Source: Bacteroidota bacterium
GTDB taxonomy: Bacteria; Bacteroidota; Bacteroidia; AKYH767-A; OLB10
Direction: 5' to 3'
DNA: 64,000 nt
Assembly: GCA_016721435.1 (NCBI GenBank)
Contig: JADKIC010000021.1
Location: 1 to 64,000 of the forward strand
Below the pieces are notes generated by a model, which was not told the DNA's origin, searched no databases, and worked only from the letters and a program-made list of their open reading frames with translations. A program made the translations under genes and the position numbers. Each line of letters begins with the position of its first letter. Positions within the stretch are counted from its first letter, which is position 1. Below, piece by piece: positions 49,419 through 60,885 of the stretch.

Positions 49419-49993
49419 TTAAATCTTATCCAACGCTTTACGTTTTAAAGCACCTACCTTTTTGAAGTATGAAGGTGTAAGACCTGTTACCTTTTTAAAC
49501 TGACTGGAAAGATGCGCTGTACTGCTATAATTCAGTTCAAAAGCAATTTCAGATAATGTCAATGTACCGTAGATCAGCAATTCCTTTGCTTTTTCAATCC
49601 GCTGCTCGATGTACAGGTTCTCTATTGTACGCCCTTCTACTGATGAGAATAAACTGCTGAGGTGGGTGTATTCATAATTCAGATGATTGGAAAGGTAATT
49701 CGAAAGGTTTATTTTTTTTTCTTCGCTACTCTCTTCGTTTCTGGCCTTCCGGATAACATACTGTTTAATTTTTCGATCAACCCGCTCACATGGTTGTCGA
49801 TCAATTCAAATCCGATATTTTCAAGAGCATTGGAAAGGATCTCCTTTTGCCGGGTATCCGGTTTATCTACTAAATGAATTTCTCCGAAAATCACCTTTAG
49901 AAAAGGGATTTGATTTTTAGTTAAAATATCTTCTACTGCCAGTACACAGCGATGACAGACCATGTTTTTAACGAGTAGAAGATGAGGCGTCAT
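49419..49993 (-). CDS. AraC-family regulator with N-terminal CxxC (HMA-like) metal-sensing domain (one frameshift)
   Basis: The N-terminal domain of about 75 residues has HLLLVKNMVCHRCVLAVEDI (CxxC after strand 1), as in HMA copper-binding domains, and VIFGEIHLVDKPD. A frameshift occurs at a run of nine A near 49720, so the first frame stops at KKKK. The other frame continues with NLSNYLSNHLNYEYTHLSSL, RTIENLYIEQRIEKAKELLI and SSTAHLSSQFKKVTGLTPSY, a complete AraC HTH pair, stopping at 49419. About 191 residues. Such fusions are known beside heavy-metal export genes in this phylum. Here the adjacent target is the metallothionein-like gene 98 bases downstream. Confidence 0.85.
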
Positions 49994-50075
49994 AAAAGGG
50001 GGCGATCTGTTTAGTAAGCGAAGATATAGACTAATTTCATGAAACTCCCAATTAAAAATTGTATTCCCTTTTACT

Positions 50076-50860
50076 TCAATACAACCTGCCCGTTTTAACC
50101 GGGTCTTTCAGGTCTACCCAAAAAATATGAATGGGTTCACCCTCCTCCTTTTGTCCATTGTTATTACTGTCTAGCTGAGCGAACAAATACATGAAATCGT
50201 TAGCAGCATCGTATTCGGACTTGAACACCGAATAATTTTCATTCACTAATGCCATTTGTCTTTCGCCATTGATGTTAAAGAGATAAATGCGACGCAGGTC
50301 CCTTCCATTGATGAAGCCATCTTTATTCGTGTCGTCATTGTAAACAGTAACGATGAAATAGGCTCTGTTCACCGGGGCCTTGTTCAGGGTATCTTTGGAG
50401 AAGGTCGGATAATATACCGTCTTGATCAAGACCGGTTTTTCAAAAAAATGCTTTTGCTTGTTTTCGCTGATGTTATAGTAGGAGATGTTTACCATATTAT
50501 ATCCGTAAACTGCTTCCAGTCCGGGAATAATATTATTGTTCCAATTGTTACCGGAAACTTCATCAGGCTCATCGTATCCATAATGGAAGTTATTAGATCC
50601 GATAAAAGTAGAATTATCCTTTTTGTTCAGATTCACTTTGTAGATTGTAGTCAGCCGTATATGAGGTATGCCTGTCAACAATACATTGCTGGGTCTGGTG
50701 TCCAATTTTAAAGAATCGCGATTCAAGCCAAGTGTATCCGGACTTTCTGTATCGTCCGTAATTTTGCTCACCTGAAATCCTTTTTCATCAAGGTTTCCGT
50801 TTGAACAACCCGTTAGAAGGTAAGCAAATGTAATGGTGAGAAGGAAGGGAGATATTTCAT
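50076..50860 (-). CDS. Lipoprotein with EF-hand-like calcium loops (frameshift in signal peptide)
   Basis: The ATG gives MKYL, then a frameshift near 50845, then SLLTITFAYLLTGCSNGN with lipobox LLTGC. The mature part of about 245 residues contains two EF-hand-type loops, DTNKDGFINGRD and DSNNNGQKEEGE, near the C-terminus, like dockerin-type calcium loops. The end is IFWVDLKDPVKTGRLY. No enzyme motif. Probably an outer-membrane surface lipoprotein. The gap to the next gene (250 bases) has nothing recognised. Confidence 0.65.
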
Positions 50861-51111
50861 GTTATTGCAAATATAATGTTTCCTATTGAACAAAAGGGCG
50901 ACCACAAGGGTCGTCCGTATGGAAATATGGTATGGCACAATCCATAAGGCCGAATATAAATATGTGGAAAGGAATCCGGAAATCAGGAAGCATAGCCTCA
51001 GGGATCCGGGAGCTGTGTTGCCGCAGCCAAGGGGCGCAGAAATGTCATAGCTACTTGCTATTCACAAGAGCTGTCGGAAAATCCATGAAATACTATTATT
51101 TTACTCGGAAA

Positions 51112-54037
51112 TTATTTTTTTAGAAATTTCCCGTACAGATACTCGCCCTTCGAATCGCTCTTGAGTTTCAGAAAGTAAACACCTGATTTTAGAAAAGAAA
51201 TATCCATGGAACTATTTTGGCCTGAACTGATTTCTACTGCCGGATATATTTTAATTTGTCGACCCATAACATCAAATAACTCCATTTCATACATCTCATT
51301 TGTCTTAGAAATTGGAATTGTATCAGATCGCTTGCAGGATTGGGAAAAAGAGAGAGGGTGTTTTCATCCCCATTAGTTCGAATGAAAATAATATTCGACG
51401 GAACGGATTGCCCGTCAAAATCAACCTGCTGGAGATAGTAATAACTAATGCCGCTGCCGGTCTCTTGATCAGAATAACTGTAATTCTTCACCTGATTTGA
51501 ATTACCTGCGCAATTGACGCGAGCAATACTTGAAAAATATTTTGAATCGTTACTTTTCATCACGTCAAAATAATTACAATTTGTCTCCGAAGTGGTGGTC
51601 CATTGCAGATCGTTTGTATTGGAAGTTGTGTTATGATATCCGGTAAAACTTAACAATTCTACAGGCAGCGTTCCGGTTATGACCAGATTTGTTTCCCATA
51701 AACCTCTGCCATACGTTCCGGCTCTAAGTTTCATGGTGTTGTAATGAATGTCGAGATGTCCGACAATTACATTTGGTAATCCGGTGTTATAAGATATCCA
51801 GTCGGGCAAAAGTGCATTGCGGTAAAAAACGCCAAAATCAGTTCCAATATACATTTCATCGTTGCTGCCTTCTAAATAAACCATACAGTTGACAGGAATA
51901 TTTGGCAAGGTTCCGGAGTAATTGATCCAGTTGCTGCCTCCATCGTTGGACATATAAACTTTATTCCCTGCGGAGTAACCTGAAAAAGTGACCCATACTT
52001 TATTGGGGTTGGAGGGACTACAGGTAATATAACTTATCGCGGCTGCGCTGACAGGTAATCCGGGTGTGATAATTGTCCAATTGGCCCCGTTGTTTGTGGT
52101 TCTGATCATCGTGTCGATTGACGCTGCGTATTGAAAATTTGTATCGGCTTTTGACACATCAAATGCTTTAATGAAGATAAGGCTGTTTGCAGTCATGTTT
52201 ACATAACTGCCTTGCGTTCCTCCTACAATTGATTTTTTTAATCCTGCCACACAACCTACATACATTGTTTGGGAATTTAACGGATTAAACTTAAAAGGAG
52301 GATTCCATAATGTTTGACCCGGCGAAGCAGAAAAAAAGTTGATACCGCCATCGATGGATTTTTTGAAAGTACCAATTTGTGCACTTGTAAAAATTACCAA
52401 GGGGTTATTGGGGTCAACAAGAGGTTGAAAGCCATCTCCTCCAACCAACATGACAATACTGTCATTTGTATCATTCCAACGGTTGGTTCCATTGTCCTGT
52501 GCTCCGTAATAAATTACATCTGGGTTAGAAGGATCACTCGCAACTTTATAAATTTCGGTGATCTGCAAACCGTTGCTGATACTGTTCCATGTAACAGAAT
52601 TATCGGTACTCACATCAATTCCGCCATCGTGTAGTGCATAGAGTTTATTGCCGTTGCCGGGTTCGAACACTATTTTCTTCACATCACAATGAAAGTAATT
52701 CGGAAGCAAGTCATTCACAAAGTCAGAAGCCTGCACCCAGGTTGTTCCTCCGTCTGTACTTTTAGCAGTCGTTATTCCACCCACCATCACCTGCTGCGCA
52801 TTGATTGGAGAAACAGCAATGGCCATATCCACATAACCATAGGGTTGCGCAATGGTATAGGGGTCGGTCATATTCACAAATGCATTGAACGTATTACCGG
52901 CATTTGAAAATTTCTTTAAACGGGTAGTGGCATTAGTAAATTTTCCCCACGTATAGACCATGTTGGTATCTGCCGGTGTAACCGCAACAGTCACTCTGCC
53001 TGCCACTCCAAATGAATTCGGATATCCGCCACCCCGATACACCCAGCTTGCTCCGTTATTATTGGATCGCCACAGGCCTTGCCAGTCTGTAGCAAAAACA
53101 ACCTGACGATTGAGGGGATTAAACTCTATACTATAAAAAAATCCGGCTTGCTGAAGAGACCAGTTAGTTCCGCTGTCAATGGATTTCCAGATACCGGTGT
53201 TGGCTGCCAACAGTAAGGTAGAAGGTGTTAACGGATCAATTATCAGCTGCTGCGGGATAAATTGTTGCGATTGTGCAGAAGGAAACCCGGCCAATACCCA
53301 GGTTTGTCCTCCATCATTCGATTTATAAATACCGGCACTGTAATGACCCGGCTTCAGGGAACCGGGGATACCTGTAAAATGATCACCTGTGGCCAGGTAA
53401 ATATTGTTGGTGTTTAACGGATCTATACAAATACTGGTAATACTCAATGAAGGAAGTTGATCGGTGTTCAGCACTGACCAGGTTTGACCTCCATCGGTAC
53501 TTTTCCAGACACCACCGCAGGCTGCACCTATCAGCAGTGTATTGTTATTTCCGGGCATAATCGCCATACAATCTACGCGACCCATTCCACCATACGCTTT
53601 CGCCGGCATATTCGGTGCAGAAAGATTTACCCATGGGGTTGAAGCGACTTTTGAAACATCGTTGCTCTGTTCAGAAGCGGCTTTCTTATCCAGAAATTTT
53701 GGTACTCGGCCACGATCATTTCTGCAGATGGGTAATTTCCTGTCGGGAAGACCCGCTGTTCAGTAAACCATTCCCACCGTTTAAATGACATATAGCCTTC
53801 AAACTTTCCTTTGTTTTCGGCTACACCTTCGTCTTTATCAGCATCCGCTTCGATATTGTTCTTCCTGTCAAATTTCCTTTCATATTTCTGAAAGGCCTCT
53901 TGAATATCATAAAAATTATAGTTGCCGGAATTGTCCGGTCTTGATTTTAAATAGGGAGACTGCAACCACCTTTGCGCAGCGGTGCTTTTGAATAATAAAA
54001 TAAGTACTAAAATTTTGAAGATCTGTTTAAATTTCAT
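51112..54037 (-). CDS. T9SS-exported BNR/sortilin-like propeller protein, copy 1 (two frameshifts)
   Basis: About 975 residues. Signal peptide ends STAAQ. The N-terminal segment RWLQSPYLKSRPDNSGNYNF then FYDIQEAFQKYER is shared with the next gene. A frameshift near 53660 leads into a long BNR/VPS10-type beta-propeller. It begins GRVDCMAIMPGNNNTLLIGA and repeats units such as GGVWKSTDGGQTW, GIYKSNDGGQTWVLAG, VYMSNDGGSNWINYSG and AGTYGRGLWETNL. After about 53 kDa of propeller comes a Fn3/Ig-like stretch (LLSFTGYHNTTSNTNDLQW). A second frameshift near 51270 precedes the T9SS domain, which ends SGVYFLKLKSDSKGEYLYGK then FLKK. Enzyme activity is unclear; the propeller resembles GH74/sialidase-like folds without a proven site. 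Confidence 0.8.
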
Positions 54038-54134
54038 TGCCGACTACTTTTCAATTAATATTTGCTGATTACAGGAATCAATAGAAAGCGTGAGGTGAGT
54101 TCAACTATCATTGCTTCAATGTACGATTATTCAT

Positions 54135-57052
54135 CTAGCTTTTTACAAACTTTCCGTAAAAAGACTTCTTTGTGGTTGAATTGATTATTTTGAGGAAGTA
54201 AATCCCCGGTTGAAGAAATGAAACACTTAGAGATTTCGTTTCCTTTATTTCTTTCAGATCAAAGGGTATTCGTATCTGACTTCCACTCACATCAAACAAT
54301 TCCACATCGTATGTATCCATTTTCTCCAAAAACAAAAACTGAATTTTTTCATTTGCCGGATTAGGGTATAAGGTAATAAAATCGTTAGCATGACCGCCAT
54401 GAATAGAAATAACCGGTGAGCGCGTCGTTTTTCCGTCATAGTCCACCTGACTGAGATAATAATAATTGACACCGTTGATAAAATGGCAATCCTCAAAATG
54501 GTAGGAATGTTCCTGACTGGAATTTCCGGAAGCATTTACCCGACCAATCGCTGTAAAATAACTTGCATCTATACTTTTCATTACATCAAAATAATCAGCA
54601 TTTATTTCGGAAGCTGTTATCCAATGCAAATCATTGCATTCTTTTTCCTCGTTGTATTCGCCTGAAAAACTCAATAACTCCACCGGAAGCGTTCCTGTTA
54701 TTACCGGAAGATCTGTTTCCCAAAGTCCTCTTCCGTAAGTTCCTGCTCTGAGTTTCATGACCGAATACTGAATGTCGAGATGATTTACAATCACATTGGG
54801 CAAACCGGTGTTGTAAGGAATCCAATCCGGAAGGGTGGCATCTCTGTAGAATACGCCAAAGTCGGTACCAATGATGACCTGGTCATTACTACCATGCACA
54901 TGCACTATACAATTGACGGGTATGTTTGGAAGCGTGCCGGAGTAATTTATCCAATTCACTCCACCATCCACTGTCATAAAGACTTTGTTTCCCGATGAAT
55001 ATCCTGATAAAGTAATCCAAATTTTTAAAGGATCTGTATCACTCACTACAATATATGAAATGCCCGCTGGAATAAGAAAGTTGGAATTTAAGGGTAAGCC
55101 TGCAGTAATGTTGATCCAATTCGCACCACCATCCACTGACTTTACAATTTTACCAAATTTGGATGCATATACATAATTCGTATCGGCCTTAGTGACTGCA
55201 ACGGAAGTCACACTATCTACCATTCCCGCTGAAACAATAAACCAACTTAAAAATGTAGCCTGATCGTACGATTTTTGAACCCCGGATTGGGTACCAATGT
55301 ACATCGTCCGTGGATTCAGTTGATTCATTACGTAAGGTGCTATCCAGGGTGATTGTCCCGGAGAAGCGAGTACAAAATTCTGACCTCCATCTATAGATTT
55401 TTTTAAGTCACCATAGGGTTTGCAGGCAAATACAATTTGCGGATTGGTGTAATCAATCAACGATTGCATCCCGTCACTGCTCAATACTTGCGTTGAAGTG
55501 TTATTGATGCCATCCCATAAATTAGTAGCTGCATCCTGACAACCATAATAAATGGTATCCTTGTTGAACGGGCTACTGGTAATCCTGTAAATTTCTGCAA
55601 TCTGCAGCCCATTACTAAGATTGGTCCAGTTCACTCCATCGTTGGTCGTTACAAAAATTCCACCATCAGTAAGTGCATACAACTTCGCACCGCCCGGTTC
55701 ATAAACAAATTTCTTAATGTCCTGATGTATATAGTCCGCATTCAAATGATTTGACCAGGTAGAAGAGGGCACCCAATTAAATCCACCATTGGAAGATCGC
55801 AGCGAGGCATTTCCGCCACCCACTTGTACTTTCAGCTTATTTAAAGGTGAAACAGCAATGGCTCTATCGTAGTATCCGTAGGGAAGAATAGTAGCATCAG
55901 GATTGGATATCGCACTAAACGAAGTTCCGCTATTCACAGATCTTTTCACACCCAATGTGGGTCCCCATAAATAGATATAACTGGTATCAATAGGCGTGAT
56001 GGCCAGCGATACTCTTCCTCCTGTGAGATTGGAATACCCACCACCTTTATACGTCCACGTCACTCCATTGTCGTTGGATCTCCACAGACCTTGTCCGTTG
56101 GTGGCATAAACAATATTTCTATCCAATGGATTAAATTCAATATTGTAGAAACTTCCCGCTCTTACATTGGTCCATGCACCCATAGCACTCGTTGTATTTC
56201 GCCAGATACCAGTGCTGGAAACAAGTAAGAGCGTAGAGGGTACAACAGGATCAACAATGATCTGTTGCGGATATAAAAAATCTGTTTGCTGCGCCGATAT
56301 TCCTGTCGGATTCCACGTAAGTCCTCCATCTGTTGATTTGAAAATTCCCGCGCTAAAATGTCCTTGCAAGGTTTTAAAAAAATTCGGTATCCCGGCGAAA
56401 TTGTCTCCTGTGGCTATATAAATTTTATTGGTATCCGTTGGATCAATCGCAATACTGGCAATACTGAGAGAAGGAAGGTTGTCGGTATTTAAAACCCACC
56501 AATTCAATCCTCCATCCACTGTTTTCCAAACACCACCACAGGCAGTACCAATTAAAATGGTATTGTTATTTCCCGGCATAAATGCCATACAATTTATTCT
56601 GCCGGTACCTGCACTGCTTCCTGTTAACACCAATGGAGCTGCTAAATTCATCCAATTGGCGTTGGTCGCTTGGTTGCCCTTTGAAGCACGGGATGACAAC
56701 GAGATTTAGATTTAAATTGTTCATATTCCTTTAAGACCATTTCAACTGCAGGAAAAACTCCTGTTGGATAAACCCGTTGCTCATTGTACCATTCCCATCG
56801 CTTGTATAAATTTTTACCCGGAAAAGATCCTTCAATCTCTCCTGTTCCCTTCTCTTTAACTGTCTTCTCCTCTTTCGCCTCAATCATTTTTGTTTCATAA
56901 AATTGAAATGCCCTTTGTATATCATAAAAATTATATCCGAGGTTGCTGTCCGCTTTGGTTTTCAAATAGGGCGATTGCAGCCATTGTTGTGCATAGGTGT
57001 TCATGCAAAACAACAAGAGTAAGAATAGGCTACTCGTGTGTTTAAATTTCAT
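54135..57052 (-). CDS. T9SS-exported BNR/sortilin-like propeller protein, copy 2 (one frameshift)
   Basis: About 970 residues. Tandem paralogue of the gene at 51112, with the same order: signal peptide ending NTYAQ, QWLQSPYLKTKADSNLGYNF then FYDIQRAFQFYET, KRWEWYNEQRVYPTG. A frameshift near 56690 precedes GRINCMAFMPGNNNTILIGT. Propeller repeats (GGVWKTVDGGLNWWVLN, GIFKSTDGGLTW, VFMTVDGGVNWINYSG, AGTYGRGLWETDLPV) match copy 1 almost word for word. The T9SS domain has YPNPANEKIQFLFLEKM and ends SFYGKFVKS. It lies 97 bases upstream of copy 1, so the pair likely arose by tandem duplication. Location: outside the cell or surface. Confidence 0.82.
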
Positions 57053-57190
57053 TGCTTTATTTTAGAGAATGATTAGAACTATATTGTCCGTATAAGAAGT
57101 TAAAGCAGCATTGGCAAAGACTATTGAATTCGCAACGGCTTGAGCTTCGATCTCCTGTTTATTTTACCTGCCTTTTGTTCGCATTGCATT

Positions 57191-59973
57191 CTATTGCACT
57201 GCAAATTTACCCTGCAGGATCATCTTATCGCCTTGAACCACACGGTATCCATATATTCCATTGACCCAATTACCCCTTTCCAACGATATAACGTTTGAAG
57301 AAATATTTTTAAGATGTCTTACTTCTTCACCAAGCACATTGAAAATTATCAACTCCGCATTTTGTAAGAGTTGATTCAATACTAGCGTTGCCGAACTATG
57401 AAATGGATTGGGATAAAGGAGCGCTGAGGCTTCTGAATGAATGAGTGATGGAACACTTGAGAGGCTTTGTATAAAATTAAATGTGCTGTTGGTGGTGATG
57501 TGTTGATTGTAATCAAACCAAATGGCTGCGGTATTGGGAATGATAGTTCCGGTGGGATTGCCTGCTGTTTGAAGAACTGTAAATTTAATGAAGCCCTGAC
57601 TTAGCAATGCATTGGTGGCGCTATCCGGAAGCAGGATGTTATTAAACGTCCATTCGCAAATTCCCTGCTCGTAAATTCTAAAAGTAGAAGCATGGCTGGT
57701 CGTTATATTAAAAATGCTTGCGGCATCTAAATACTGGCTTAGTGTATCCCTAACTACTACCGTAAAAGCCGTATCGTTACCGATATTTTGAAAACGGATG
57801 AGGTAGGTGAGGCTATCGGAGTATGTAATAGTTTCCTGTGTCACATATCCCCCATCGTTGACTTGAGATTGAACTTCCAATCCGTTCGGGTCGCAGGAAT
57901 TGATGACCAAATGGCAATCGCCTGACCGGTTATTCGTGGTATCACATTCTGTTGATGTGGTAGAAATAGTTGCCGTTGCGCATAAAGTATCTCCAACAGT
58001 TGCATTGCAGGAAAGAGAATCGGTTATGCCAATAAATCCGCTCTTCCCTGCACGTACTGTATCTAAATTAAAAACATAGGGGGCTGTCCAGGGAATACTG
58101 CTGCTCAATGGAATTATCTCTGCCGGAAAATTTACTGTCAAGGTTACATTGACCGCATCTACGGCTCCGGTATTTTTATAGTGAATAATATAGGAATTTT
58201 TCCGGCATGCCCGGAGATAGGAAGTGGACATGCTGACGGTAAGATCAGCGCAATGAGAGGTCAGTGTATCGGCAAAATTATTTCCAAAGGAGTGAGGACT
58301 TGCTGCATTTATGGTAACAGTATAAGTACCTGATAAAGCCGGGCACGACTGCATAGCATACTGCGCCGGAAGATGACTCACCGTGTAGGTTCCTGAATCA
58401 ACAAACAAAGTATAATTCCCCTGCACATCTGTTGTTGCAAAATAATTTCCGGGCATTGCCTTAACAATTCTCCCTTGTAATCCCATTTCAGCACTATCCT
58501 TAATGCAGTTGGCATTTAGATCTTCATAAATATTTCCCTTCATCACATTACCTGAAACCGCAGAAAGTTTCACCAGCCAGATATCATTATAAATTCCAAA
58601 GGTTGAACTTGTTCCCGAGCTATGATTTCCGGTGACATCGTTATTGTTTGAACCGGTAAATCCTCCCACCATGTATCCTCCATCCACCGTTTGAAAACCT
58701 CCAAATGCATTTTCATAGCCGGTACCTCCCATACATTTTTGCCAAAGTAATTCACCTGCCACATCTAATTTAATGATCCAGCAATCCTGAAGGCCTCCTC
58801 TTCTTCCTGCCACATCACCGGTATTAGGCGAGTTGGTTCCCCCGGAAATGAAATAGCCTCCATCACTCGTTTCAGCAATAGCATAACCATGTTCCGCTGC
58901 AGTACCCCCAGCGTTTTCTTCCATTGCGCCACGCCTAGCGCATCTACTTTTACAATCCAGATATCCCATGAATTGCCACCACCTGCATTCATATGATGTC
59001 CGGTCACATCGACATCATTACTCATGGTAGAACCCGCAACGATATAACCGCCATCTGTTGTTTGCAATGCTGCAGAAATAACATCAGGCTGTGTTCCTCC
59101 ATAAATCTGTTGCCATTGAATAACTCCTGTGTTATCCAATTTCACCATCCAATAATCAGAATATCCGTTAGCAGTACTTCCATGGTGCAAGGTGAGGTCA
59201 CCGTCGTTCGAACATGCAGCACCCGCAACAAAATAACCGCTATCCGCAGTTTGAAACACTGACATATCAGGATAATGCCATAATGAATTTACGGGTGGAT
59301 ATAGTCCATCGGATGCAGTTCCTCCTAAACATTTTTGCCATTGCGGCGCACCGGTTGAATCCAGTTTTACTATCCACAAATCTGTTAAGCCATGATTGCC
59401 GCTCACATCGCCATCATTAGACACTGTAACAGCACCTACCACATAACCTCCATCCAGCGTTTGATCAATACTTCGCCCGCTATCATAAAGTGACCCTCCA
59501 AATGATTTTTGCCATTGCATGTTTCCTGTCTGATCTAATTTAACAACCCAGACATCGGAATTTCCCTTATTCAGCGTTATATCGCCGTCGTTGGAAAGCG
59601 TACTCGCGATAAAAATAAAACCACTGTCGGCAGTTTGTACTATAGCAGGACTAAAATCGTTGCTTGATCCTCCGAACGATTTTTGCCATTGGATCGTTCC
59701 TGAAGCGTCCGTCTTCACGATCCATATATCTAATGTATCTGCACTCCCGTGATGTCCGGTTACGTCACCGTCATTCGACAAAGATTCTCCCGCGAAAATA
59801 GTTCCACCATCAAAAGTGGACTTGAAAGAATATGCATTATCAACTTTAGTCCCGCCCAAACAATGTTGCCATTGAATAACGGGTTGTGTTTTTGCCTGAA
59901 ATGGCGTTGACCATTGCAATAGCATTAAAATTATTAAAAGTTCAATCCATTTGTCTTTAATTTCCTTCATCAA
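57191..59973 (-). CDS. T9SS-exported propeller protein with SdrD-B and DUF11-like domains (one frameshift)
   Basis: Signal peptide of about 30 residues (LLIILMLLQWSTPFQAKTQ). Then come seven or eight repeats of about 55 residues with W(Q)KSFGG or CLGG starts and DGGYIVAGSTxSNDxDVTGH ends, typical of the Bacteroidota T9SS propeller type. A frameshift near 58920 joins QWKKTLG to GTAAEHGYAIAETSDGGYFI. An SdrD-B-like module (GNIYEDLNANCIKDSAEMGL) and a DUF11-like module (YLIRFQNIGNDTAFTVVVRD, SFNPNGLEV-like CDPNGLEV) follow, then a T9SS domain (ALLYPNPFHSSATLVLN ending GKFAVQ). About 928 residues. A surface or extracellular structural protein; no active site seen. Confidence 0.85.
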
Positions 59974-60114
59974 ATAGTAATTAGTTTTATGAATTTTGAA
60001 CTGTCATTCCATAAGTTTGGAGGATCGGCAAATATTTTCTCCTCTTCGTGTGGACGAAATTGCAAAATTGAAGGCGCTAAAAGAAGCAGCAATTGACAAG
60101 TGGTCTCTCCTGCT

Positions 60115-60885
60115 TTACAGCCGGGATGCAGGAGTGGTTATTGCTTTGAAAAATGCTTCAGGAAAGCTTCTTTTTCTTTTGGAGATATCAATTTGTTCCC
60201 CATTGCTCATGAGGGCGCATCCGCCATCTCCCCGAATATACTTCTTGACTTCTCCTAAATTAATAAGCGAAGAATGATGCGCCCTGAAAAAATTATGTTC
60301 CAATAAAAGCTCTTCGTACTCGCCCATATTCTTTGAAGTCATGATGGTATCGCCTGACTTTAAATAAAAAACAGTGTACTGCCTGTCGGATTTCAAATAG
60401 AGAATATCGCTTACACGAACAATACTCAAACCTTCAGTACTAGGCAACGCGATTTGAAACTGACCGGGATGGGTGTTTTGCATGTTTTGAATAAAGGCTT
60501 CCAGCTTTCTATTCAATTGATTCTTCTGATGATTGCGAACCACTTTCTCCACTGCAGCTTTCAATTCATCCACATCAATCGGCTTTAATAAATAATCAAT
60601 AGCGCAAAATTTTATGGCCTTCAGCGCATAATTTTCAAATGCAGTAGTAAAGACAATTTCAAATTTTATCTCCTCAAATTTATTCAACAAATCAAATCCG
60701 GTTTCCTTCTGCATCTCAATGTCGAGAAAAATGACATCGGGCATGCATTTTTTAATAAGCTGAAATCCTTCTGCCACCGTTGACGCATTTCCTACTACTT
60801 CTACTTCAGGACAGTACTGCTCCAACAAATTGGCAAGGAGTTTTGCGCTTCGTTGTTCGTCTTCTATTATAATGGCTTTAATCAT
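60115..60885 (-). CDS. LytTR-family response regulator
   Basis: 256 residues. The receiver domain begins MIKAIIIEDEQRSAKLLANL, with the phosphorylated Asp55 in VIFLDIEMQKETGFDLL, Thr in FTTAFENYALKA and Lys in YLLKPID. The C-terminal LytTR DNA-binding domain has ILYLKSDRQYTVFYLKSGDT and FRAHHSSLINLGEVKKYI. Four-base ATGA overlap with the histidine kinase gene upstream, so it is the cognate pair. It would bind repeat sequences upstream of target promoters; the targets are unknown. The adjacent T9SS genes on the same strand are plausible. Confidence 0.93.
   Translation of the reverse strand: MIKAIIIEDEQRSAKLLANLLEQYCPEVEVVGNASTVAEGFQLIKKCMPDVIFLDIEMQKETGFDLLNKFEEIKFEIVFTTAFENYALKAIKFCAIDYLLKPIDVDELKAAVEKVVRNHQKNQLNRKLEAFIQNMQNTHPGQFQIALPSTEGLSIVRVSDILYLKSDRQYTVFYLKSGDTIMTSKNMGEYEELLLEHNFFRAHHSSLINLGEVKKYIRGDGGCALMSNGEQIDISKRKRSFPEAFFKAITTPASRL

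Noticed and set aside
50932..51123. Plus-strand 63-codon frame in the spacer before the BNR gene
   Set aside because: No family, promoter or conserved features; overlaps the end of the BNR gene on the other strand.
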